From the NCBI GenBank assembly GCA_024138025.1, contig JAMXBD010000714.1, positions 62,001 through 126,000 of the forward strand: DNA of 64,000 nucleotides, given 5' to 3'. Under the pieces are notes generated by a model. The model had not been told where the DNA came from and did not search any database. It was given only the letters and a program-made list of their open reading frames with translations. Source of the DNA: Combretum micranthum. Taxonomy: Eukaryota; Streptophyta; Magnoliopsida; Myrtales; Combretaceae. Within the stretch, counting starts at the first letter, position 1; every line of letters starts with the position of its first letter. A program made the position numbers and the translations under genes. Shown in pieces: positions 22,297 through 36,050 of this stretch.

Positions 22297-25200
22297 TGTC
22301 ACGCCCCAAGGGATATCCTAAACATAACAGTCCGCCACACTCAATGTTAAAGCTTAAGTATGACAACCTTAGCCACTCTCAAAAGCTTTGATATTAAGTG
22401 TAAGGCGTGCTCTCACAAATTTAGAAGACCATACATGGAATTATGAAGTTTAAGAAGATATAATAACATATTAATAAAAGAGGATTCATAATATTCATTT
22501 ACTTATATCAATGATCTTACAAACTTAGGGACATTTCCCTTATTCACAAGTCTATCACAAGAATATTGTACATCTTATCCAACACTAAACTTCATCTAGA
22601 ATTTCCTTATCCAAAAAGAAACTACCTGACTGCAGGGTCCTCATGGCCTCAACCACAGATAAGGGAACTGCTAAAAATATCTATGGGGGTATAAGCTAAC
22701 AGGCTTAGTGAGAACTATTTCCATAAATAACTTCTTGTAACAAAATTTCAAACAAGTTGTTTAAGCAATCAAATGAGATGCAACATACACGTGGGCAAAC
22801 AAGGCATATAGTTTTCCAGGAACCATATGTTGGATGGATTTGCGCCCTCCATTCGGGGTTTGGTGATACGAAACCTCAAAACAAGTAGTTTTAGTTAAAA
22901 AGATTTACGCTTTCGACCAATGTCGCTAAGTATTGAAGTCTATTTGAATTGAGCCTTGCTTTCGGATCTTCTGCCAAATATTTCCTTTACGCCACCAAGC
23001 AATCGCTTTTGGACACTCCGCAAGTGTTGTTTTCGACCTGAGCTTACTATCCTTCTCACCCAAGGATAATAACCCAATGCAATATGACTCACTTCATGGT
23101 ATGCATGAATCCATTTATTTATGATATCATAACGTTATTATTATCAAATTTAGGGCGATCAAAGAATCTCATACAAATCAAGTGTTATACTAAAACAAAC
23201 ATTTAAACCAATTTTGGCCTTGATATTCTTAGGATTCTTTCAAAAAATTATTTTATATACATATCCATTTGTCTTTTCCTAGCTCTAATGCAACTAAATT
23301 ACAAGCACAACAAGTATAGTATTTAAAGGAAATAAATTCACGATGCCATGTCGACTGTTCTTCTTATATGGATGAGTCGTTCACACACTCCACTCAATCG
23401 AAATAGTCTTCGGGATATAGGTATTCTTCCTCGGAATCACCTAGCCAAAGAAAATACCCATAATGAGTATTTCTTGATGTTTTTCCTTGAATTTTGACAA
23501 AACAATGTCATGAGAACGTTAAAGTTTGTATAAAGGAAAGTTCCAATTTAAAACGGCCATAACTTGGTCATTTTAACTCGGAATCGCGCATATAATATAC
23601 CGATTTCTACCTACTCGAAAAGATCTATCTATTTCTAAAACTATTTTTATCAAACTAAATCATTTAGGCCCCAAAACAGTGGCGATAAAATTTACCACGA
23701 ATTTCTAACTGAAAAACAACTTTTATTCAATCAATCAAAATTTGCTTGATAAATACTTAGTTATCTATATAGTTGAAAAATTCTCTTTTTATGGTTACTT
23801 AGATCATATTTTATTCATGCTTAAGTGTTTGTTGCCCAATCATGTTTCTTGAGTAAAATAATGTCAGTTTGGAGTTTTAGAAAAACATAGTTTACAAGAA
23901 TTCATTTTGTAAATCTTTTAAAATGAATATTTTGTTTCTTTTGTTTTCTAAGGATGTTTTATGTTTGCTTTATAACTTTTTGAAAATAAATTTTCTTCTT
24001 TCTAAGTTCTCCATAATAGTGCTATTTTTCCTATTTATTTTTCCTATACAATTTTCTTTGTCTATTTGTTTGCAAAGATCTTTATTTGAAAATTCCTCAC
24101 CCTTTCCTCATGTTATGTTTTTCATAGAAATCATTCTTGTACCAAAATTTATTTTCTTTATAAAAACAAAGTGGAATAATAAGTGATTTAAGAAGCTTTT
24201 CATAGCAAAAGTAGTTTCTAAAATTATAGTGGATTCTTTATGTAACTTGAAAAGAAATAACTTTATTTTTATTTAAACCATAGATCTTATACTTCACATA
24301 AACTTATTTTTAAGTGTTAAAATCTCTTTTTTGTCAATTATTTTAAGAACTTGAAATTTTAGACAACAATTTAAATAAACATGAATTATGAGAAATAATA
24401 GCAAATAACATAAATAATAAAGTCAAGTATTGGGAGTCTTAACTTTTTTAAGGCTCCCAGGACTAAGAAGTAGACTAGTCCCAAAGTAAAAATAAAATGA
24501 AAGAAAGAAAATTTTGTTTTGACTTGATGAGGACAAGTCTAAGACTAGAGACTAGTCTTAAAATAGCAAGGAATAAGTAACTTGCAATGGAATAAATAAA
24601 TAAACTGCATTGCATAAAATAAATAAATTGCAAGTGAGCTTATATACTCTAAAGAATATGTATATATATATAGATAATAATACTTAGATATAATAACAAT
24701 AATATGAACAAAAATAATAACATAAACATAAATAGATTCTCATGAATAAGAACAATACATGAACATAGTGCAGCTTCCATAACATTTAATCTTTGGAAAC
24801 TTACACTATGGTCATGTAAAGTTACATGACATGAGAAGAAGAAAATAATAGGAAATGGTTACCTAAAGAAGACTTTGGTAGTGTTATGTGGTTTTGGTTT
24901 TGTTGTAGGTAGAAGTTATTTTAGAATTATTTTAAGAGAGTTTTGGGAGGATACTTAGAGGGAGTTTTGAGAGGAGAATTTGAGAGATTTTTTTTAAGGA
25001 ATTTGTGGATAGTAATTATGTGAAAGAAGTGAAAGAGGAGAGGGTATTTATAGGAAAATATGGAGTGATTTTTGTGTGATTAAATTAAAAGAAAATTGAA
25101 ACAAATTGAGGAAGAGAGAGGCATGGGGGGCGCCAGCCATACATAATGGAGGGGGAAGAGGACTTTTATTTTGTATTTTTGTGGATTAAAAGAAGTAATA

Positions 25201-25760
25201 AGTAAGGTAGATGTGAAATAAAGTTATGGGAAAGGTAAAAAGTAAAGGTTATAGGTTATGGTGTTTGTAAGAGTAGGTGTAAGAAAAAGTAGAGATAAAA
25301 GAATAGTGTAGAATAGTAATGAATAGTGTAATGTAAAGTAGATATGACTAATAAAGTACCGGTAGTAAGAAAATATGCGTATAATTGCGATATCTGTTAT
25401 TTTTACTTGCCGAAAAATTATAAAACTAATATTTTTGAAAACCTTATATTTTTACAAGTCTAACGGTATATTCGAAATATTTTTACTATTCCGAGCTCCA
25501 TGACACGTTTTTCAAGAACTGTGTCCGATCGGATTCGAAACGAGTTGTAGTTTTACTAATCTGATCTTTTTAGACTTCCTTGGGTAATTACGCACTATTC
25601 TATATTCTAAACTCCTACTTACTCTTACTAAGTTTCTTATTCGGGATTGCCGGACTTAAGCTATCACGTCTAATTAGGGTTTTATTGACCTTTAGAGTTT
25701 TGGTTGACTTCCGATTTAGGGTTTTAGGCTAATCCGATTCCAAAATTTTTTAGGTTTACA
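22297..25760 (-). mobile_element. solo LTR (inner), nested in a related LTR
   Basis: Starts TGTCACGCCCC and ends AGGTTTACA on the plus strand, with a perfect 5-bp duplication TGTAT at 22292-22296 and 25761-25765. Length 3464 bp, no coding sequence. The flanking sequence on both sides is the outer LTR, to which it is related but clearly diverged. It therefore inserted as a full element into an existing LTR of its own family and later recombined to a solo LTR. On its sense (minus) strand the TATA box is at 25043-25052. Confidence 0.88.
25043..25052 (-). promoter_or_regulatory. TATA box of inner solo LTR
   Basis: TATAAATACC on the minus strand, followed by CTCTCCTCTTTC. The same box and a similar pyrimidine context occur in the outer LTR, which supports a conserved LTR core promoter. 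Confidence 0.65.
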
Positions 25761-28130
25761 TGTATAGTTTGAGATAGTAAATACAACATACAAGAATTCT
25801 AGATAATCATCTCATTTCAACATTATAAGAATATAATCCTTACATTATCTTAGGGACTTTTCCCTTATAATTCTCCAAACAATCATAATATCGTCTTAGT
25901 CTTTCACACAAGGAAACAACACTAATACCAAAAGATGTTAAAGGATATTTAACCTAAGATCTTTAAAAGATATCCAGAAGCTTTTCCAAAACATAATCCC
26001 ACTCGAGTATATGTAGTCTTCGAGCATAAAAGATATAGTCCTATTACAACAAAGGTCTATCGGAGTATAAGCATAACTAGCTTAGTGAGAATATTCCTGA
26101 ATCAACATACTTGTATTAATAATTCCAAACAAGTTATTAAACAAGCATATGAATGCATCAAGCAAGTGATCAAGTAATATATATGATCTACTGGAAATCC
26201 TATGTTTGAATGGATTTAACCCTCCATTCAGGATTAGGTGTTTCAGGCTCTTTAAAACCCATCTTAAAATTCAACTTATGTAGTTTATTTCAGGCACACT
26301 CACCCATCTTGAAATAGTTCTTTCAGGCTCCTAATCGCCCACCTCACAGATTTATGGCTCCTGCAAACCCAACTACTATACTCTTGTCCCATTGAGTATA
26401 GTAGCTCATGAGATGAAACTAACTACGTGATATGCATGAATCAATTAATATAACTCATAATATATAATTAGAGTAATTTAAAGGTGATTACAAATTTCGC
26501 ACACACTCCAATATAATAATAGTTAAAACACAAGTTAATTAGCAACGATTCATGTCTCGGTATGCTTAGCATTCTTTCAACCAATATTATCATATATAAT
26601 TCATTTTCATCTTTTCCTACTTCTAGTGCCTCTACCTACAAGCACAATCAAGTACGTAAAAGGTAGGAAATAAACTTACTCGGCCATGAGGATATATCTT
26701 TCTTACGGATGAGTCGATCGGTAAATCCACTAATCGAAATAATCCTTTGGTTATAAATACTCCTCATCGGGATCACTTAATCAAGAATACCCATAATGAG
26801 TATTTCTTGTTGATTCTATAGTACTTATCAAAACTTATGTCATAAGATCGTTAAAATTCGTATAGACGGTAATTCTAACTTAAAATGGCCATAACTTGGT
26901 TATTTTAACTTAGAATTGCGTAAATAATATACCGTTTTCTAAGGTTATTTTTTTCATAAAAAGCCATTTGGGTTGGATAATACTACGATACAAAATAATT
27001 ACGAATTTATAGCTTACAAAATATGATTTTTTTTTTTCCAAACTTTTCTTTACTCAAAAATCTTTAAGCAAAATATATGGATATTTATATATAGTGGAAA
27101 AATCCTTTGAACATATATAGGCACTCATATTGTATACATGATTTTTGTAGTGTTGTCTCACTATTGATATTTCATAAACAATTTATCTTTGACGGTTTTA
27201 AAAGTTAAAACTTTTGAAAATTTCTCCTTTTTGAATTGTTAGAAGGAAAACAAAAATATATTTGAGTTGTTATGAGTAAATGTTTTTCTATTATAATTTC
27301 ATTTTCTCACTTCTCAAAAGTAAATTCATTCCAAAAATTTGGTTCTTTAAGTTATCTACCTACTTTATTCTAGTGATTGAAAAATAAACTTTTCAAAATA
27401 TTCCTTAAGTTTTTGGTGTGGCCAAATATGTATGTTTTCCTCTCATTTTTATATCATTTTTCTTCTTTAGAAAATAAGTTTACCTTTAAACTTTACTTGC
27501 TTGGCAAATTTTATTTTTCTAAGTTGGTTTCTAAAATAGTGAGTTGATTTTATCTTGGTTTGAAAAACTTGTTTTATTTTTAATATTTGTTAAATGGTAG
27601 AATAATTCCCTTAGACAAGTTTATAAAAAAGCTTTCTTAATAAAGAATTGTTAACATTAGAACTTAGCAAAATTTTTATTTTAATTTTGAAAAGAGAATA
27701 ACAACAGATAAAAATTTAGTTTTGAAGAGGCTTTCTTAGTATGTGATTTTCAAAGTCTATAACGAACCTATTTAAGTCTTATAAAAGATATGGTTGAGTT
27801 AAAGTCTTTAGTTCAAGGCTAAAAATTCTATCTTTATGGAGTGTTTTCTTTCATTTGAAGAAATCTTGGGCACTAATACTTTAAAACTTATGATTAACTT
27901 ACTTAAGCTTTTAAAAACACTATTTAGACTTCTTTGTTGAAGACTCCTTTATTGAGAAATCTAATTCAATTTTCCTTGTTTAAGAAAGAACCATTTTTAT
28001 TTTTACTTAAGACAATAACATTATAATCATGCATGAATATGATTATGTAACAATGTAAAAGTAAAGATAATACATAATAAGATAGAAAGAAATACTTGTA
28101 AGTAAATAAACATAATAAAATAGTCAAGCA

Positions 28131-28208
28131 TTGGGAACCTTAGCTTTATCAAGGTATCCCGGTTATGTATTGGGAACCTTAGCTTCATCAAGGCAACCCG
28201 TGACTAAA
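28131..28208. repeat. 39-bp tandem duplication within outer LTR
   Basis: TTGGGAACCTTAGCTT(T/C)ATCAAGG occurs at 28131 and again at 28170. The inner LTR has a single related block at about 24430, so the duplication is specific to the outer copy. Confidence 0.8.
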
Positions 28209-28766
28209 AATAAACTAGTACCAAAAGAAAAGAAAGAAAAAAAAAAAGAAAATTATTTTGACTTGATATGGACAAGTCTAATACTAGAAAGACTAGTCTT
28301 AATAAATTGCATAAAACAAGTAAATAAATAAATTGCAAGACATGAAAATAAATAAATAACAAATGAGCTTATATGCTCTAAATAAATATATATACATAAT
28401 ATACATAATACTACATAGAAGTTAGATTAGAGCAAAAATAATAATAACAACAACATAATAACATAATGTAAAATATGAACATGAACATTGTTGCTTCTTT
28501 AACTCATATGAGTCTAAGAAACATACGTTAAACTCATGCTAAGTTGTATGAACATGATAAAGAATATAGGTAGGATTTTTACCTAAGGTTTAATGGAGGA
28601 TTTGAAAAGAGATGAATGGGTAGTGTGTTTGTTATTTTCTTCTTGAAGTTGTAGGGAATGGTAGAGAGTATTTTGAGAGAAATTTGTTGGAGAGAGGTTT
28701 TGAGAGGGAATTTTAATAGACTTTTGTTATGTAAAATGAATGTGTGAAAGAATGAACGAGGAAGGA

Positions 28767-28776
28767 GGTATTTATA
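28767..28776 (-). promoter_or_regulatory. TATA box of outer solo LTR
   Basis: TATAAATACC on the minus strand followed by a CT-rich stretch, matching the inner LTR box. Confidence 0.65.
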
Positions 28777-29664
28777 GAATTTTTGGAGTGAATTTTTTAT
28801 GTAATAAAATAAATTGAAGAGAAATTAATATAGAGAAAGAGAGAGAGAGATGGCCGGCGATTTAAAGGGAGGAGAGAGAGGATAATTTATTTTTTTTGTA
28901 ATTTTTGTAAAGAAAAGAAATAACGTGTAAGGTTTGATGTGAATAAAGTTATATTGGAAATGTAAAAAGTAAGAAAATAGGTGTGTAGATAGTAAGAAAT
29001 AGATGTAAAAAAAAAAGTACAGATAGTGAAATAGTAATGAATAGTAGGAATAGTACTATAAATAGTAGACTAGACATATAAAATACTGGTAGTAATAAAA
29101 ATACACGTAAACGAGCTATATCTGTTATTTTTAGTTACCGAAAAATTCTAAAACTAATATTTTTGAAATCCTTGTTTAATTACGAGTCTTTTGGTGTTAT
29201 TGGAATATTTTTATTAGTCTGAGCTCCAGGACATGCTTTTCGAGAACTGATCCCGCTCGAGTCGGAAGGACACTCGAAATTCACGAATCTGATATTTTTG
29301 TATTACCCTATATTATTACTATCTATTACAAGTCATTGACTCAATTTGGTTTTCTAGGGTTTGAGGACGTGGAATTGGCGGAATTGAAATTGTTTGATTG
29401 TCTTGATCTTTGTTGACTTTTGAAACTCCAGTTTGACTAGGGTTAAAGTTTAATCCAACTTTACCCTATAAATTGAGGGGTTTACCTCAGGGATCGGCTA
29501 GATTAACTTTCTTATGCTTGGATTTTGTGTCGAATGATTAATGAATCTTCTCTTTATGAAATCCCGTGATTGAAATTGTTTAAGGTTTGGTTTCAACTTG
29601 GGTTAGACTTTAGGGTTTCGATTCGGTATTCCAAAACCATTATTGAAAAATTCAGGGGTTTACA

Positions 29665-31755
29665 AATATTCCCTACCAACACCCCCAAATAGTTTAATTT
29701 TGTAGTTAAATCAAAAGCTAGAAATGGGATGAAATCTAAGTGTAGAGTGTATCAAAGATCAAGTCTCATAAAATAAGAGGAGGATTAAGAAGTTGATGGG
29801 CTAACATAATTTGAGAGATAAGGTTTAAAACTAAATTTTTTTTCCTATGGCTTTGATTCCACTATTAAGAATTTAATAGCAATTGATATTTCTCTTAAAC
29901 TCAAGTTTACCTAGTTTTATCTTTTAGTAGGGTATCGGATTCTCCACAGTTCTTGTGGACTACAGAATATCGATCTCCATAACTATTTTTATATAATTAC
30001 GTAAAGGTATATCACAAGAGCAAATAATTAATTAAAGTTTTATAAATTCTAACTTGTAAAGCAATCCTCATATTAGAGATGCACCGTTAAAACTTCTTAG
30101 ACAAGCCTATTAAGCCCCCACCTTAGGGTTGTTACAAGCTTTTTCATGATTAAGGAACATAAATAAGTGATTGAACTTTTAATAACATTTGCTGCATATT
30201 TAAATTTGATACTAGTTAGTGGTGTTATGAGTACAATTTCTTGTTTTTAAGACACTTTGAATGCAATAAATGGATATGTATATGCTTGAGAACAATCAAA
30301 TATTTAAGCTTGTAATAATTAAATTCATCTTGGATCCACTAAAGCTTTCCTAGTCAGCTGTAGAGAGAATAGAAAATCATTCAAGTTGGTTAGACAATCA
30401 ACCACCTAAAGGATAGGTTAACTATGTCCACTAATCTAGCTTGTGTAAACAAACTAGATTCATGGGTATCCATGTTGCCCTTAGATCTATCGAATGTCCT
30501 AGTTGGTGACTTGCGCATGCTATTTCACCAAACTTTGACTTTTAACAATCAAATTCATTCTAAGTTTCATTTCAAATCTTTCCTTTGTTTCATAATCTTA
30601 TTTTCAATCAATTATAATGAAAATTCTAGAAAAGAAAACTAAGTAAAAAGAAATTGTATTATACAAAATGAGGAAATATTCAAGAAAACTAAAACAGTAA
30701 AGAAAATTAGGAATTCGAGTTTTTCATGTGGAGTTCTTTTATTTTATTACAAAAACCTAACTATGCATTTGACCAATAACTTTTTTGCTCTATAACAAAC
30801 TAAGTAATTTGACTCTTATATCTAATTATTTCATAAGACATTTAAGTTGTAGTAATGAACTATGTAATATATATACACATACAATTATGATATGAATGAG
30901 CACAAATATGTAATGAAGTATTACATGCAGCCTTCCAAAAACCAATATAAAGTCTAAGGCTCTAAGCTATAACCCCCTTAACTTATGGTTTGAAAAGTTT
31001 ATTGTATCATCAGTATTCTAGTTATCTAAATAAATTTCTCTCCTTGCAAGCTTTAAGGTACTTGAAAAGCAACCTTGCTTAAGATACCTTAAACGTAATC
31101 CTAAACTTTATAAAACTAATGATAAAACCCCTATGATGGATAAAGCATGACTTTGGTAACATATGACCTCCCATGTCCTTTAGTTTGTATTAATGAAGTA
31201 GGGATGATATTGAGTAGATTACGATAAAATTTTATGTCTAGGATTGTTCTCTTAATGCCTAATGATGCATTAAATGCAATTTAGAGTGGGTTACCTTAGA
31301 TGCAATCCTAAGCAATCTTAGTTTCCCTCACCATCCATTGTGTGATGATGATAGCCTTTGATTTTGCAAGACTTATGTTTTGCTTGTCTAGTTTATTATG
31401 ATTTCAATATTGATTTAGTAAATTTAGTGGTGATCAATCAATATTGGTGTTCCTAAATCATACAAGGGTTTGACCCAGATATGTTAGGAGGTGAGGGGTA
31501 GAGTTAGGGTCAATAAAAAGTAAACATACAAGGTACATTGTAATTATGAAAGTCAAATTTATATGATATAACTCAAATAAATCCACATTTGGATCAAATC
31601 TATCAACTACATATTAAATCCATACAAGACATATACATTAAAAAAGAAGAAAGCATAACATAATGATTATATTTTTTAAATTTATAATATATAGATCTAG
31701 TAAGTTTCTTTCTTAATTGAACTTTAATCTAAGTCGAGTCACCTAGGTCATGGTC
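29665..31755. other. intergenic DNA, no gene seen
   Basis: No domain or element border recognised. The stretch at 30500-30580 shares words with 17700-17780 (GCATGCTAT, TTTGA.TTTTAA.CATCAAATT-like), suggesting a dispersed repeat, but similarity is weak. Confidence 0.4.
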
Positions 31756-33369
31756 TGATAAGTCTTTTATACTTTATTCCATACATAGGAATTTGTGCTT
31801 TACTTGATCTATTTTTAGATATGTTCCTATGATTATGTGCTATCATTGTGAACATGTTGCTTTTTAGCTCCAAAGATCATCAAGAGAAGAAATAAAGTGA
31901 TTTGAATTAAGATTGGACCGTGTTTGAAAATAGATTTCAACTGCGCCCCACAAATCTCAACAGAAAGGAAGAAAACAAGGAAAAAGTCCAAATTGCACCC
32001 TCAATCACGCCATCAATCTACCTCGTAATTTTCACTAAGATAGACATGCCTTGTGATTCATGATACAACTCCAATCGTTCCCAAGCATTACGCTTACAAT
32101 TCCACCCACGGTTCGAACTGAACCTAAATCGCACTTCTGATGAAAATGCATAGCTTATATCACGGCCAACTTTCGAGCTCGTGATCCAAGCCGCGATAAA
32201 TGACCTTGTCACATGTTTACTACTTTATTGTCACACGCATAAATATAAGGACAAATCTGCTATGAAGAATCTGCTATGCCAACGAATAAAAGCTTCATGA
32301 TTTATGTGCCTGTTACCTATAAATAAACGTGCATAGACATGTGATAACATATTATACCATATGTAATAGATTCCTGGCACAAAATAGAGTAGTGTGAGAA
32401 TTTCTAGCAAAAGAAACTCTTCTTTTGCAAGAAATTCAAGTTTTCCAAGTAAATTCTTATCAATTCTAACATTTGTTCTTGCAAGATTTTTGTGCTTAAT
32501 TTGTAATATCCATCGTTAATTTTATATTATTTCTCTTGAATTTATGGTTAATGTTTACATTTATGGAGAAATAATTATCTTAACTTAGGGTTTGTGAATC
32601 CAAGACCTGATTCAAGTGATTTCAAATATATTCTAATTAAATATTGACTGGATACTTGTATTTGGTATCTCGAACTTCTTTTCGTAGGTCTAATTGTGCG
32701 GTGTATCTTTTAGTAGTTCTTTTAAATAGATCTAAGTAGCTAATAAAGTTGTTCATAATCACCTACAGATAGGGATGATGAAACTTTCTATCACTTGGTT
32801 TTAAATTCATTGATATAGGTTTTAATAAAAGGAATTTTTAATCTTTATGCAGATCTAGGTTGTTAATAGCCTATGAAGAGATTCCAGTGGTCTGATATAG
32901 ATTTAGAGTTTCTAACATTAAGAGAGGTTTTAGCTTACTTTAGCAAATCCGATAGTACAAGTATAACCAACAAACAACTCTTTGGGTTTGTTAAGAAATC
33001 ACATGACAAAGACTTGGTAAAGCAAATCTTAAGCTCTATCTTGCATTAACAAACTTATTTCCTTAATTTTCCTTGAAAATGTGTATATAATTAGTTTTAA
33101 CCTTAGCTTAGCTTTTTGCTCTTTGCCATGTTCTTCTAATCTTTTTTAGCTAGATAATAGATGAAAAGTGAGTATGATAGATACTAACGATCCTAAGGAA
33201 TACAACTTAATACTTTCTATACTACTTCAATAGGTATGCTTGCTTATGTTATTGATTGCAACCGAAGTTGAGCATAGCTTATTAGTAATTTTATAAATTT
33301 TTGGAAAACTTTAGCTTCGTGTTTGCGCTTTTACAATGAGATACCCACAATAATACCACACACCACACA
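31756..33369 (+). repeat. 5' LTR of the Athila-type element
   Basis: About 1.6 kb, starting TGATAAGTCT. A TATAAATAA box lies at 32319-32327. The inner end is set by ACCACACA just before the primer-binding region. Matches 39463-41095 over its length with many substitutions. Confidence 0.85.
32319..32327 (+). promoter_or_regulatory. TATA box, 5' LTR
   Basis: TATAAATAA, conserved at the equivalent place in the 3' LTR (40024-40032), so likely the element's core promoter. Confidence 0.65.
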
Positions 33370-33377
33370 AGTTTTTC

Positions 33378-33395
33378 TGGTGCTGTTGCTAGGGA
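33378..33395 (+). other. primer-binding site, decayed
   Basis: TGGTGCTGTTGCTAGGGA follows the 5' LTR. Compared with the usual Athila site as I recall it (TGGCGCCGTTGCCGGGGA), the four differences are C-to-T or G-to-A changes at CG dinucleotides, as expected after cytosine methylation and deamination. Confidence 0.6.
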
Positions 33396-33558
33396 TCGGC
33401 TGAATTCATGTATTTGAAGTTCAATGGAGTACTACCTAAAAGCTTTGACTCTATTATTCTAGCTGCTCTTGCATAATATCTCTTTTTAGGTAACTTAGTT
33501 TTTGCCTATTTCTTTTTTATCTGCTTTTTGTTTTTTGTTTATGTTGCTTTAGTTTGTT

Positions 33559-34250
33559 ATGGAGATTTCTTAGATAATTAAAAAACTAGAGGAAAGCTCA
33601 TTAAGGGATCATGGGAAGACAGAAGAAAACCTTCATTATTGTCTTTATGGAGAATTTTATGAGGATCCTATTTAGAATGTTGTCCCAAATTTTCCCATTG
33701 AGATGTGGAACCATCAACAACACTAAAGTTATCATTATTTAAACCCAATATTGCAGCAAGGGTACTCTTATTATGGTTTTTATCAACCCTACATGGAGGA
33801 GTTGTTCCTATCATTAATCAAAAACTTTGAGCTTCATTATCAAGAAACAGAGATGGTGGCATAGAGTCATGCTAACTCACTTAAGAGTTTGGAAGCGCAA
33901 ATGAGCCACGTAGTTGAGATGCTCAAGGAAGGAAAGAGTCCAAGAAGGAGTTCACGCAGTTGCTTTAAGAAGCAAGAAAACAACTCAAGAACCCAAAAGA
34001 TGAAAGGAAGATTGAAGAAAAGAGGTGGGAAGAAACTAGTGATGGAAAATTAGACCAACAGACAAGAGGAAGTAGAGGAAGAAAGATGTGAAATGGTAAA
34101 AGAAAAAGAGGAAGAAAGGAGACAAGAACCACCCCCAGTGGGGCCTTATAAACCACAACTCCCTTACCCAACAAAGGCCAAAAGAAGAAGAGATGAAGAG
34201 TAGTTCAAAAAATTCTTAGAACTTTTCAAATAGCTCTACATTAATTTGCC
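33559..34250 (+). pseudogene. gag remnant of the Athila-type element
   Basis: Broken plus-strand frames after the PBS. One fragment reads like the segment after the capsid region (SLKSLEAQMSHVVEML-like, near 33880), followed by a long Lys/Glu-rich stretch (33920-34220). The upstream capsid core seems largely deleted, since the distance from the PBS to this segment is far shorter than in complete elements. No zinc knuckle seen. Assignment rests mainly on position. Confidence 0.5.
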
Positions 34251-34419
34251 TCTAGTGGATGCTCCCTCTAATATGCTAAAGTATGCAAAGTTTTTGAAGG
34301 AACTCCTTTCAAACAAAAGGAAATTAGAAGAGATATCTATGGTGACATTTAAGAAAGAATGCTCAGCTGTCCTTCTTAATCAAATTCCAAGAAAAAGAAA
34401 AGATCAAGGTAGTTTCATT

Positions 34420-34790
34420 ATACCTTGTCTGATAAGGAACTTACCTTAGTAGATTTAGGAGCAAGCATAAATTTAATTCCTTATAGCATGTTTAAAATAT
34501 TAGGATTGGGAGAACCAAAAGCTACTATGATGAGTTTGAAACTAGCAAAAATAGATCAATTAGATATACTAGGAGAATTATTAATGATGTGCAAGTAAAG
34601 ATATATTCCCTACTAATTTTGTCATTTTGGACATGGATGAGAATGTGGAACTTCCCCTTATCTTAAGAAGACCATTCTTGTTAACTGTAGGAGCTATTAT
34701 AGATGTGAAGGATGGAACACTAGCATTGAGAGTATGGGATGATGAGATGATTATCAAACTATAAGAAATTGCCAAACAAGGATGAATAAT
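34420..34790 (+). pseudogene. aspartic protease of the Athila-type element
   Basis: Plus-strand sequence reading LSDKELTLVDLGASINLIPYSMF, the retropepsin active-site region with its D-L-G-A-S motif intact, then LGLGEPK.T and the hydrophobic strands to about 34780. The enzyme family cleaves Gag-Pol. Stops and frameshifts after 34590 break it. Confidence 0.8.
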
Positions 34791-35199
34791 GATGATGATT
34801 TTTTTGCTAAGTGTTTTTAGATTTAGAAGTAATTTGAGTGATAGGGACATAACCTGTGAGGATACTCTGAAAATGTTTAAGCAAGGGAAGTTTAGAAATT
34901 TTAGATTCAATTCATGAGAAAGAAATGATTGCACATCATGAAGTGAATGGGGAAGTTGTAAAGATGACTAGGGAAGATATCAAGAGACTAAGACCCTCTG
35001 TTGAAGAACTACCTGATAAAAAACTGAAAGAGTTACCTGATTAATTGGAATACACATTTCTTGTAGAAAATTCTAAGTTACCTGTCATTATATCTTTGAA
35101 ACTTGATGATGAACAAAAAGAAAAGTTCCTGAAAGTCTTAAGGAACACAAGAGATCAATAGCTTGGAAAATTGCTGATATTAAGGGTATAAGTCCCTTA

Positions 35200-36050
35200 T
35201 ACTACACCCATAAAATTCTTATGGAGGATGAATATAAACTAATAGTGTAGCCATAGAGATGATTGAACCCAAACATGAAGCAGCAAAGAATGAAGTGGTG
35301 AAGTTGTTGCATGTTGGAATCATTTATCCAATTTCAAATAGTACTTAGGTGAGTCTAACTCAAGTAGTTCCAAAAGAGGGAGGGTTGATAGTTGTACTCA
35401 ATGAAAAGAATGAATTGATTCCTATGTACACTATTACTTATTAGCATGTATGTATCGACTATAGAAAACTCAATGATGCCACCAGAAAAGACCACTTCCC
35501 ATTGCCTTTCATAGACCAAATGTTAGAGAGACTAGTAGGGTACTCATTCTATTATTTCTCAATGGCTTGTCAAGATATTTCGAAATACTAATGGCACCGA
35601 AAGGATCAGGAAAAGACCATGTTTACATGTCCCTATGGAGCAGCTTGTAGGAAGATGCCTTTTGGTCTATGTAATGCTCAAGTAACTTTCCATCTATGCA
35701 TGGTGACCATTTTTGAGGACCTGGTAGAGAATGTAATGGAGGTGTTTATAGATGATTTTTCAGTTTTTAGCGATTCTTTTGATGGGAGCCTCCTTAACCT
35801 AAAAAGAGTTCTACAGGAGTGTAAAGAAACAAACCTTGTATTGAATTGGGAAAAGTGTCATTTTATGGTGAATCAAGGTATTGTTTTGAGGCACAAAATT
35901 TCAAGTCAAGGAATTGAAATCGATACAACTAAAGTTGAAGTCATTGAAAAATTGCCTCCACCAACTGCAATTAAGGCAATTAGGAGTTTTTTGGGATATG
36001 TTTTTTTATTGAGGTTCATTAAGACTTTTCAAAGATTGCATGACCCTTAA
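35200..36050 (+). pseudogene. reverse transcriptase of the Athila-type element
   Basis: Readable from about 35440 (CVSTIENS-type N-part, then DHFPLPFIDQMLERLVGYSFY) with stops before 35619, then open to 36050. The open part has KTMFTCPYGA, RRMPFGLCNA-like RKMPFGLCNAQ, and the catalytic box as FIDDFSVFSDSF (near 35745), with both Asp present. RSFLGY near 35985 starts the connection to RNase H. Polymerase would copy element RNA into cDNA; here the frames are interrupted. Confidence 0.9.

Larger units (their letters stand above)
22150..29664 (-). mobile_element. solo LTR (outer), split by a second solo LTR
   Basis: On the plus strand it starts TATCACGCCC (TG mutated to TA) and ends GGGGTTTACA; on its own strand it begins TGTAAACCCC. 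It is flanked by a perfect 5-bp duplication AATAT (22145-22149 and 29665-29669). Removing the inner insertion (22297-25760) and one TGTAT copy gives an LTR of about 4046 bp. Both halves contain no coding sequence. Its middle shares blocks with the inner LTR: the stretch around 26884 (AATGGCCATAACTTGGTTAT) has a counterpart around 23551, and there is a shared TATA region. Confidence 0.85.

Noticed and set aside
23923..24186. 87-residue hydrophobic open frame
   Set aside because: It is inside a non-coding solo LTR and runs against the LTR's strand; T-rich composition mimics a membrane protein.
34581..34934. 117-residue minus-strand open frame
   Set aside because: Antisense of the Athila-type protease region.
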